Positions 1 through 5,479 of a DNA stretch of 6,882 bases are shown one piece after another (the first letter of the stretch is position 1; each line of letters begins with the position of its first letter). Position numbers and translations under genes: made by a program. The DNA is taken from NCBI GenBank assembly GCA_030613915.1, contig JAUWKY010000125.1:1-6882 (forward strand), written 5' to 3'. This DNA comes from Syntrophobacterales bacterium (lineage in GTDB: Bacteria; Desulfobacterota; Syntrophobacteria; BM002). A model generated the notes under the pieces. That model was not told the DNA's origin and ran no database searches. It saw only the letters and a program-made list of their open reading frames with translations.

Positions 1-26
1 CAGATTTTCTATTCTCAAATAATAAA

Positions 27-83
27 GGTCACACAAGCTTATCGTTCCCTCACCCTTCAGAGTTCAGATAAGCCTTCGTGACC
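27..83 (-). promoter_or_regulatory. Long hairpin with U-rich tail, candidate leader or attenuator
   Basis: On the minus strand GGTCAC and GCTTATC pair with GATAAGC and GTGACC. The two perfect stems (6 and 7 bp) are joined by a four-by-four internal segment that can partly pair. The apical loop is 23 nt. The stem is followed at once by TTTATTATTT (minus strand, bases 26 to 17). It lies downstream of the minus-strand promoter at 137-165, with a smaller hairpin between them (GTAGA/TCTAC, bases 108-123). The arrangement fits a structured 5' leader or attenuator of a gene left of the window, or a small RNA with its own terminator. It matches no riboswitch family I can recognise, and the large loop is unusual for a simple terminator. 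Confidence 0.4.
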
Positions 84-136
84 CACTAACGAATCAAGAC
101 CCTTTTAGTAGATGGGCTTCTACCCACGCTTAGAAG

Positions 137-165
137 ATTATTACCATCTTCACTGATATAGTCAA
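137..165 (-). promoter_or_regulatory. Candidate sigma-70 promoter facing the left edge
   Basis: On the minus strand there is TTGACT (bases 165-160). Sixteen bases later comes TAATAA, or AATAAT with a spacer of 17. Both boxes are close to the consensus. It would transcribe leftward through the hairpins at 108-123 and 27-83 and out of the window. No start codon with a ribosome binding site is seen before base 1, so the product is off-window or non-coding. Confidence 0.45.
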
Positions 166-174
166 GGGTATTTC

Positions 175-230
175 AGATTGTAGATTTGAGATTGCAGATT
201 GCAGATTGCGGATTGCGGATTGCGGATTTG
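175..230. repeat. Tandem 7-bp repeat, eight units
   Basis: Eight consecutive heptamers occur here: AGATTGT, AGATTTG, AGATTGC three times, GGATTGC twice, GGATTTG. No reading frame spans it. It lies between the leftward promoter (137-165) and the 3' end of the EamA permease gene. It resembles in kind, but not shown by homology, the heptanucleotide STRR repeats described in filamentous cyanobacteria. Confidence 0.85.
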
Positions 231-268
231 AGAAGGCATAGAGCATAGGGTGAGAAGCTATTGCTCGG

Positions 269-380
269 AATCCAGAATCCAAAATCCCAAATTCCAAGCA
301 CCAAATATCAGGGTGTCAGGTGTCGGGTGTCAGGGAAGAAAAACAAAAAAGCTGAAACCTGAACACTGAAACCTGAAACC
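269..380. repeat. Degenerate heptad-periodic arrays abutting the permease gene
   Basis: Sixteen consecutive 7-base blocks read in one phase from 269. First come AATCCAG, AATCCAA, AATCCCA, AATTCCA and two divergent blocks. Next come GGGTGTC, AGGTGTC, GGGTGTC. After an A-rich stretch come TGAAACC, TGAACAC, TGAAACC, TGAAACC. Consensus changes from block to block but the 7-base register is kept. The array ends at the permease stop codon (TAA, complement of 381-383). Bases 288-306 match 6729-6747 exactly in inverted orientation. I see no clear intrinsic terminator for the permease within it. Confidence 0.7.
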
Positions 381-1421
381 TTAGTCATTGTGATTGTGTC
401 TGTGATATGGGTCAGGCCAGTGTGGATGAGTATGGGTCACTGCTTTGTGTTCGTGCCGGTGGCTGTGGTATGTGGCGTGCGGCGTTCCCGGGAACAAATG
501 ATCGTGATGGCCATCGTCATGCCTATGCCAGTGCTCATGCGCAGTAGCTTCATGTCGATGCGCATGCAAGTGTTGTTCAAAGAAGAGAAACACCAAGGAG
601 ATTACAATAACCAAAATGGCGATAATTTGAGCCAACGAAATAGATTCTCTGAGAAAAGTTGCGGCCAAGATGACCCCAAAAAATGGCGCACTGGAGAAGA
701 TGATCTGACTTCGAGTGGCACCAAGTTTTTGGGCTGAGGTGATGTAGAGTAAGAGGCTTATGCCATAGGAGAAAACACCAACGAAAAGAGCCGCGGCAGT
801 CAAAGAGACTGTGGCAGTGTACGCATCCATTTGTAAGCCGATAACCAGGTTGATAATACCTGCAACCAACCCCTTCCAAAAGGTGGTCTGTGCAGGGGTG
901 ATACCAGTGATCAAAGCGGTAAAGTGATTATCCAAGCCCCAGCAAAAACAGGCCAAGGTAACCAGGAGACCTGCTTGCACGCCGGCGTAGCCCTCGGATA
1001 TGGACAAGAGCGTTGCTGCTGCCAGTGTTCCCACGGTGGCCACCCAGGCGTGGGTGCTCAGCTTATCGCGAAAAACAAGATATCCGAAAAGAACGGTGGC
1101 AATGAGTTCCAGATTGAGCCAAAGGGACACCGAAGCTGATGACGCGAGTTTGAGGCCGAAGAGTAAAAGAACCGGTCCGACGACGCCACCCAAACTAATG
1201 GCCCCCAGGAGGCGAAGGGCCGTCTTGCGATCCAACTTCCACGGCCAAGAAAACTTCCTCTCCTTGACTATCAGCGGGATAACCCCGAGGGCTGCGCCCA
1301 AGTAGAGCAGCCCTGCCAGCTGAAAAGTGGGCAGTGTCTGCAATAATTTTTTGCTTGCTGGTGTTGCCGCCCCAAACAAAAGCGCAGCTAGAAAAGCCAT
1401 GGCTAGTGGAAATTTCGGCAT
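381..1421 (-). CDS. EamA/DMT-family permease with histidine-rich C-terminal tail
   Basis: This 346-residue inner-membrane protein has about ten hydrophobic segments (roughly 5-22, 33-52, 70-90, 96-116, 124-141, 147-162, 182-197, 206-227, 238-256, 262-281). They form the two five-helix repeats of the drug/metabolite transporter superfamily. EamA-like signatures are WGLDNHFT at 161-168 and the APFFGVILAATFLRE stretch at 245-259. The substrate cannot be read from sequence; the family exports amino acids, nucleotides and other small metabolites. The unusual part is the tail: residues 284-346 contain 22 histidines in HxH and HH patterns with acidic residues, typical of Ni, Zn or Co binding. The body without the tail is the usual family length of about 280-300. 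The start ATG at 1421 is preceded by AGGA about 10 nt upstream and a promoter at 1460-1488. The gene stands alone and is divergent from the LarA-like gene. Confidence 0.88.
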   Translation of the reverse strand: MPKFPLAMAFLAALLFGAATPASKKLLQTLPTFQLAGLLYLGAALGVIPLIVKERKFSWPWKLDRKTALRLLGAISLGGVVGPVLLLFGLKLASSASVSLWLNLELIATVLFGYLVFRDKLSTHAWVATVGTLAAATLLSISEGYAGVQAGLLVTLACFCWGLDNHFTALITGITPAQTTFWKGLVAGIINLVIGLQMDAYTATVSLTAAALFVGVFSYGISLLLYITSAQKLGATRSQIIFSSAPFFGVILAATFLRESISLAQIIAILVIVISLVFLFFEQHLHAHRHEATAHEHWHRHDDGHHDHLFPGTPHATYHSHRHEHKAVTHTHPHWPDPYHRHNHND

Positions 1422-1459
1422 ACTAAGTCTTTCCTGTCCTTCATAGTATTACTTCGATA

Positions 1460-1488
1460 ATAATAAAGCAGGTTAGTCCATTTACCAA
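1460..1488 (-). promoter_or_regulatory. Candidate sigma-70 promoter of the permease gene
   Basis: On the minus strand TTGGTA (1488-1483) is followed after 17 bases by TATTAT (1465-1460). These are 4/6 and 5/6 matches to consensus at ideal spacing. Transcription would begin near 1453, leaving a leader of about 30 nt before the ATG at 1421. Confidence 0.5.
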
Positions 1489-1561
1489 CAAAATCTTGTG
1501 GCGCTCTGCGTATAGGGCAACAGGCAAAGATAAATCCCCCTTCAGAGGCTGTATCACAATT

Positions 1562-1682
1562 CGTCATCCCGGCCAAGTCTCGCAAGGCGGGACGCGAGCC
1601 GGGATCCAGAGGAGGCTGATTTTATAGACATTTTCTGGATTCCGGATCTCGTCCACTACCGGTGGACTCGTCCGGAATGACG
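1562..1682. repeat. 121-bp CGTCATCCCGG-type palindromic intergenic repeat
   Basis: The ends are inverted: CGTCATCCCGG (1562-1572) against CCGGAATGACG (1672-1682). The inner ends also pair: CCGGGATCCAGA (1599-1610) against TCTGGATTCCGG (1634-1645), 11 of 12. Each arm carries its own hairpin. The left arm has CTCGC/GCGAG nested in CCCGG/CCGGG. The right arm has GTCCAC (1651-1656) against GTGGAC (1662-1667). Repeats ending in CGTCATTCCGG or TCCGGAATGACG are familiar as dispersed intergenic palindromes in several bacterial groups. No coding role is visible. Confidence 0.8.
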
Positions 1683-1757
1683 GGCAAATGGAATTGCGAC
1701 ATAGTCTCTAGCAGGGGAGGGGAAAATAGTTGTCGGACATCCTCTTAGGGGGATTTT

Positions 1758-1861
1758 GAAGCTGGCATAACCGGAACTTTAGCTTCCTTTCGTCCTCTGC
1801 GGGGCGCGACGTTCAGGTCGTCTTAAGGATCAGAGCCACCCCGATGTCGGGGTAGGTCCTT
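1758..1861 (+). promoter_or_regulatory. Three-hairpin element upstream of the LarA-like gene
   Basis: Three inverted repeats occur in a row. GAAGCT (1758-1763) pairs with AGCTTC (1781-1786). CGAC (1807-1810) pairs with GTCG (1817-1820) around the loop GTTCAG. ACCCCGA (1838-1844) pairs with TCGGGGT (1847-1853), enclosed by AAGGATC (1825-1831) and GGTCCTT (1855-1861). It ends 71 nt before the LarA-like start codon, so it could lie in its leader. The same ordered landmarks recur at 6233-6312, so a dispersed repeat is at least as likely as a gene-specific regulator. Confidence 0.45.
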
Positions 1862-1915
1862 TAATCCGTTTTTATGATAAATTTGTGTATCTAAATTCTA
1901 TGGGTTATAAGGATT

Positions 1916-1924
1916 GGGGAGGTG
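1916..1924 (+). promoter_or_regulatory. Ribosome binding site fixing the LarA-like start
   Basis: GGGGAGGTG ends eight bases before the ATG at 1933. An upstream in-frame GTG at 1885 has no comparable Shine-Dalgarno sequence, and the 16 residues it would add do not resemble a LarA N terminus. This decides the start at 1933. Confidence 0.8.
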
Positions 1925-1932
1925 AAACAAGG

Positions 1933-3225
1933 ATGTACCGCGTACCTTTCAGCAAGACATATCTAGACTTTGAGCTGCCAGCAAATATGCGTGGCACCTA
2001 CTCAGCCTCCCGCCCAGTGGAGCCGCTAGCCGACGTAGAGAAAGCCATTGACAAAGCCCTGGCTGATCCCATCAACTCCCCACCTTTGCGTGAACTGGCT
2101 AAACAGGGCGATACCGTCTGTATTGTCTTCACTGATATTACCCGGAACACTCCGGAGCATCTTCTGGTTCCCGCCCTCCTGGCCGAGTTGCATGCTGCTG
2201 GTGTGGGTGATGAGGACATTACCCTGCTCTGCGGTACTGGCCTGCACCGGCCAAGCACGCCGCAGGAAAAGGTCATCAAGCTCGGGCAGTCGATTGTTGA
2301 CCGCTACCGGGTGCTAGACCATGAACCGTTCAACCTGGCCGGACTTGAGGACCTGGGCATCACGGAAAGTGGAATTCCCCTTTCAGTAAATAGCGTTGCC
2401 TACCAAGCGGATCTGCTGATTGCCACCGGGATTGTTGAGCCCCACCAGTACGCCGGTTATTCAGGAGGTCCCAAGACTGTCGCCATAGGTGCGGCCGGGG
2501 AACCCATGATCGCCCACACCCACGGTCCCCAGATGGTTGATCACCCGGGGACGCGGCTGGGCAAGATAGAGGGCAACATCTTTCACCAGGCGGTTACCGA
2601 AGCGGCCCGGCGCGCGGGCCTGGACTTCATCCTGAACGTGGTCCAGGACGACCATAAACGACCAGTGGCCATCTTAGCCGGGACGCCAGAAGATACGTTT
2701 GAGGAGTTAGTCAAGGCTGCCAAAGGGCTGTATGAAGTCCCCATCCAGCAAGAATATGATGTGGTGGTAGCTGGGGTTGGCTTCCCCAAAGATATGAACC
2801 TCTATCAGGCGAGCCGGGCTGCCAGTCAACTCTTTTTTGCCCCCACCTCAGTAGTAAAAGATGGGTCCGTTTTTATCATCCCCGCTTCTACTCCGGAAGG
2901 GGCGGGCCAGGGGGAGGGTGAGCGGCGTTTCTTGGAAACCATGCGAAGCGGTATCGATATGGTCTCTCTGCTGGCTAAACTGCGGCGCACCGGCTACCCA
3001 CCCGGGGCCCAACGGGCTTTTGTCATGGCCAAAGTCTTGGAAAAGAACCATGTCATCATTGTTGGAACCGAGACACCTGAGGTGGTTCGCCAGCTCCACA
3101 TGATTCCGGCTGCCGACATGGACGAAGCCTTCCGGATTGCTGTCTCCAAGATCGGCCGCGATGAATTGGAAGTGCTGATCGTCCAGCGAGCCCTTTTGAC
3201 ACTGCTGGTTGGAAGGACAGGCTAA
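1933..3225 (+). CDS. LarA-like (lactate racemase family, DUF2088) nickel-pincer enzyme
   Basis: This 430-residue protein is the length of LarA (about 424). It probably racemises or epimerises a 2-hydroxyacid in the cytoplasm using the nickel-pincer nucleotide cofactor. Catalytic landmarks of Lactiplantibacillus LarA are present at an offset of 3-4: FTDITRN gives D68 and R71 (LarA D72, R75); GTGLHRP gives H105 (H108); EPHQYAGYSGGPK gives H171 (H174) and cofactor-anchoring K181 (K184); and HTHG gives H197 (H200). In the NLYQ segment (289-292), Q292 is kept, but R295 appears where LarA has the active-site lysine K298, if the alignment holds. Substrate therefore may not be lactate; the superfamily includes malate racemases and sugar-acid epimerases. 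No signal peptide or membrane segment is seen. The cofactor genes larB, larC and larE are not in the window. The gene stands alone, converging on the phosphatase gene. Family call is strong, substrate unknown. Confidence 0.9.
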   Translation: MYRVPFSKTYLDFELPANMRGTYSASRPVEPLADVEKAIDKALADPINSPPLRELAKQGDTVCIVFTDITRNTPEHLLVPALLAELHAAGVGDEDITLLCGTGLHRPSTPQEKVIKLGQSIVDRYRVLDHEPFNLAGLEDLGITESGIPLSVNSVAYQADLLIATGIVEPHQYAGYSGGPKTVAIGAAGEPMIAHTHGPQMVDHPGTRLGKIEGNIFHQAVTEAARRAGLDFILNVVQDDHKRPVAILAGTPEDTFEELVKAAKGLYEVPIQQEYDVVVAGVGFPKDMNLYQASRAASQLFFAPTSVVKDGSVFIIPASTPEGAGQGEGERRFLETMRSGIDMVSLLAKLRRTGYPPGAQRAFVMAKVLEKNHVIIVGTETPEVVRQLHMIPAADMDEAFRIAVSKIGRDELEVLIVQRALLTLLVGRTG

Positions 3226-3270
3226 AAGCTCAACACGACCGCTTCTCTTGCTCTAATCCGATACTATGGG

Positions 3271-3325
3271 CTTCTATTGCTGTTCCGTCCCTGCCGTGAC
3301 TCCAGGCACAAAATAGAAGATTTTC
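3271..3325. terminator. Weak candidate bidirectional terminator between convergent genes
   Basis: CTTCTATT (3271-3278) is an exact inverted match to AATAGAAG (3312-3319), with an inner TGCC/GGCA pair (3292-3295, 3305-3308). The stem is followed on the plus strand by ATTTTCC. It lies between the LarA-like stop (3225) and the phosphatase stop (3327). The stem is AT-rich, the loop long and the T-tract short, so the call is tentative. Confidence 0.3.
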
Positions 3326-3326
3326 C

Positions 3327-4988
3327 TCATGCCTGCGTCTTTACCCTTTTTGTACCGCCGTCGTTTTTGGGGTCTCTGCTCACGGCTAGCACGGTAATGT
3401 CATCATGCTGGTCGGCTTCACCTATGTGAGACAATACACTCGCTACGATTTGGTCTAGTAATAGGGTGGCAGACGAAGTGCTCTGCTCCAGCATTGACAG
3501 CAATCGTTTCCGAGTAAAAAACTCGCCGCCCGCAGCGAGGGCCTCCAGCACGCCGTCGGTGTAACCCAGCAGGATGTCACCCGGTTCTAAGCGGGTCTGC
3601 TCAATTTTGAACTCGGTGTCGGGTGTTATGCCCACAGCGGGCCCGGTAGGATTGAGATGCTCCCTTACGCCGCCAGAGGAGTCGACGATTAATAGGGGTT
3701 CGTGTCCGCCACTTATATAGCTCAACAAGCCAGTGGATGGATCCAGCACGCCGAAAAAGAGGGTGGCAAACATAGCCAGTTCGCCGTGATTTTGGGCGAT
3801 GTAATTATTAGTGAGCCCAACAGCTTTGAGAGCGTCGAAGTGGGAGGATTCTGCCACCTGTCCATCCGAAGCCAGACTGAGTGCGTTGGCAGAAGTTTGG
3901 CTGTAATAGCAAACCAATCCATCCAGGGTGGTTTGACCCGAAAATATCCTAATCAAGCTACGGAATAAAGCCATAAAAAGTGCCGCACCCACTCCTTTAT
4001 CGCAAACATCAGCGATGACCAAACCAACGTAGCCACCGGGGAGCTCGAAGACGTCGTAGAAGTCACCTGCCACTTGGTGCGCCGGTTTGAAGTAAGCAAC
4101 GATTTCCCAGCCGGGCTTGTGCAGCAGTTGGCCGGGCAGAAAGTTTGTCTGCATCTCCCGGCCTTTCTCTAATTCGTCCTTAAGTGCTTGCGAATAGGAT
4201 TTAACTTGACTCAAACTTGTTTGCAGCGCTTCTTCTGCCTTTTTACGTTCGCCAATAGCATCTGAAATTTGTTGGTACATATGGTTGAAGGCTGCTATGA
4301 CTTCTCCCAACTCATCCTGGCGTTGAATTGAGGCTGAGGAGAATTCAGGAGTTTCTCGGTCTTTGCTGATTGCTTCACCTGCACTAGTTAAGTCATTTCT
4401 TAGCCGGATAATGGGAGCAACCACAATTGGGCGCAACGCTATCCACGCCCCCGCCGTGACGAAAAGCGAAATTATCAAGACTAAACCAGCAATTCGTAGA
4501 ACAAAGGCATGTAACTCAAGCATCACGGGGGATCCATCATGACGAAGGATCAGAGTGTAATCTCTCTGCAGCTCAGCCGCTGACCAAGCTGCATCGTAGC
4601 GGAAACTATTTTGGCTTTGAAGATAAATCGCACCCCCACTATTGCCCTCAGAAAAGGAAAGCTCAGGTTGCTCACCAAACATCCCAACCTTTTTTCCGTC
4701 AGAGTGGTGCAGCGCCCCGCCCAGAATGATTGGATCAAGCTTGAGTTGCCTCATTTGGTCCAGAAGTTCTAGAGCAGACGCTTCTGCTCCGGTCATTTGC
4801 ATAATTACAGATATCTTTGCAGAGGAAACTTCTCTCAACTGGGATAGGAGTTCTTGTTCGCGTCTATTGTATGAAGGAATGAGAATAATGGCTTCGATTA
4901 CCACAACACTTACAAAGACCCAAAACACTATCCGTCGAGACAGGCGAGCAGTGGGTAGGCTAAACAGCCCTTTAAGCATAGATGGCAT
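3327..4988 (-). CDS. Membrane HAMP-SpoIIE/PP2C serine phosphatase (RsbU-like)
   Basis: This 553-residue protein has a membrane helix (about 19-39), an extracytoplasmic sensor region (40-160) with no domain I recognise, a second helix (162-186) and a HAMP linker (about 187-245). A coiled coil (245-280) and a SpoIIE/PP2C phosphatase domain (about 290-540) follow. Phosphatase motifs are intact: VAGDFYDVF with D309 and D312; IADVCDKGVGAALF with D327; SGGHEPLL at 426-433; GYTDGVLEA with D478; and QHDDITVL with D529 and D530. These are the metal-binding acidic positions of the family. RsbU-type enzymes dephosphorylate a STAS anti-sigma-factor antagonist in partner switching. No STAS or RsbW-type kinase gene lies in the window, so its target is elsewhere. 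The ATG at 4988 has AGGAG nine bases upstream (complement of 4998-5002). It is monocistronic here. Confidence 0.9.
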   Translation of the reverse strand: MPSMLKGLFSLPTARLSRRIVFWVFVSVVVIEAIILIPSYNRREQELLSQLREVSSAKISVIMQMTGAEASALELLDQMRQLKLDPIILGGALHHSDGKKVGMFGEQPELSFSEGNSGGAIYLQSQNSFRYDAAWSAAELQRDYTLILRHDGSPVMLELHAFVLRIAGLVLIISLFVTAGAWIALRPIVVAPIIRLRNDLTSAGEAISKDRETPEFSSASIQRQDELGEVIAAFNHMYQQISDAIGERKKAEEALQTSLSQVKSYSQALKDELEKGREMQTNFLPGQLLHKPGWEIVAYFKPAHQVAGDFYDVFELPGGYVGLVIADVCDKGVGAALFMALFRSLIRIFSGQTTLDGLVCYYSQTSANALSLASDGQVAESSHFDALKAVGLTNNYIAQNHGELAMFATLFFGVLDPSTGLLSYISGGHEPLLIVDSSGGVREHLNPTGPAVGITPDTEFKIEQTRLEPGDILLGYTDGVLEALAAGGEFFTRKRLLSMLEQSTSSATLLLDQIVASVLSHIGEADQHDDITVLAVSRDPKNDGGTKRVKTQA

Positions 4989-4997
4989 TGCGTTCTT

Positions 4998-5002
4998 CTC
5001 CT
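4998..5002 (-). promoter_or_regulatory. Ribosome binding site of the phosphatase gene
   Basis: AGGAG on the minus strand lies nine bases before the ATG at 4988. A second ATG is three codons inside the gene (residue 4) but has no better site upstream. Confidence 0.7.
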
Positions 5003-5110
5003 GCGCGGTTTATTCGTTCTGCCGCTAAATTAATAACAAGAAGCGTGACATGGGTGACTTTACCGAACCAAGATCAAAGCTCGAGCCCAGGAGCCACCAT
5101 GCTCATCTCA

Positions 5111-5138
5111 AACATAATACCGGGTGAATCCTTGTCAA
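5111..5138 (-). promoter_or_regulatory. Candidate sigma-70 promoter of the phosphatase gene
   Basis: On the minus strand a perfect TTGACA (5138-5133) is followed after 16 bases by TATGTT (5116-5111), a 4/6 match to the -10 box. The resulting leader would be about 115 nt long before the ATG at 4988. Confidence 0.45.
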
Positions 5139-5246
5139 CCATCCCTCCTTCTAGCCAACACCATTTCAGCCCGATAACTTAAAGAGCAGTTTGTGGCTTA
5201 GTCGTAATTTTTTCTAGATTATTACAATGGCTGGGAGCGATGAGCC

Positions 5247-5349
5247 AATAGGGGGCGTGGGAATGAGGCACATCTTCAGCAAACATTTAACCATGAATGA
5301 CAAATGAAGATGTGCCCCCAAATCACAAATTTCACGATCGCCCCCTATT
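5247..5349. repeat. 103-bp nested inverted repeat (MITE- or REP-like)
   Basis: Two exact inverted pairs are nested. The outer 11-bp pair is AATAGGGGGCG (5247-5257) with CGCCCCCTATT (5339-5349). The inner 12-bp pair is GGCACATCTTCA (5267-5278) with TGAAGATGTGCC (5305-5316). A run of six T begins at 5348, so on the plus strand the structure also resembles a terminator, but no plus-strand gene ends nearby. It lies between the start of the phosphatase gene and the SH3-domain gene. The motif CACATCTTCAGC recurs at 6472. Confidence 0.75.
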
Positions 5350-5364
5350 TTTTCACGGATGAAG

Positions 5365-5393
5365 TTGACTTCAATCTATCAGATGGTTAGTTT
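5365..5393 (+). promoter_or_regulatory. Weak candidate promoter of the SH3-domain gene
   Basis: TTGACT (5365-5370) is followed after 17 bases by TAGTTT (5388-5393), a good -35 box with a poor -10 box. It begins 16 bases after the nested inverted repeat and would give a leader of about 80 nt. Confidence 0.3.
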
Positions 5394-5479
5394 CCGAATA
5401 GTGATTGAGACTGACCGGAGGTCTCGCATATTTCTGGGGCACCGCAAGATATTTTCACATACTTCTGAGGTGTGGTCCT

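Larger units (their letters stand above)
1422..1932. other. Divergent intergenic region without a gene
   Basis: This 511-bp spacer separates the divergent permease and LarA-like genes. It holds a minus-strand promoter (1460-1488), a 121-bp palindromic repeat (1562-1682) and a hairpin group related to a second locus (1758-1861). Short open frames crossing it have no ribosome binding site or recognisable domain and partly consist of the palindrome. Bases 1689-1757 show nothing I can identify. Confidence 0.7.

Noticed and set aside
175..230. CRISPR array
   Set aside because: The units are 7 bp with no spacers.
390..737. Plus-strand frame opposite the permease C terminus
   Set aside because: It is the antisense reading of the histidine-codon-rich tail, which yields M/V/R-rich text without a binding site.
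1403..1585. Open frame on the minus strand upstream of the permease
   Set aside because: It overlaps the permease start in another frame, crosses the promoter region and part of the palindrome, has no ribosome binding site and no recognisable domain.
1758..1861. Nickel/cobalt (NiCo) riboswitch upstream of the LarA-like gene
   Set aside because: The hairpins do not form the four-way junction of that class, and the same landmarks recur at 6233-6312 away from any metal gene.
1883..1911. TTGTGT, 17-base spacer, TATAAG as promoter of the LarA-like gene
   Set aside because: The -35 box is poor, and transcription would start at about the ribosome binding site, leaving almost no leader.
1885..1932. 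GTG at 1885 as start of the LarA-like protein
   Set aside because: It has no Shine-Dalgarno sequence. The ATG at 1933 has GGGGAGGTG at good spacing and matches the family N terminus.
5405..5479. TTG at 5405 as start of the SH3-domain protein
   Set aside because: It is a rarer start codon without a binding site. ATG at 5480 has GAGGTG seven bases upstream.
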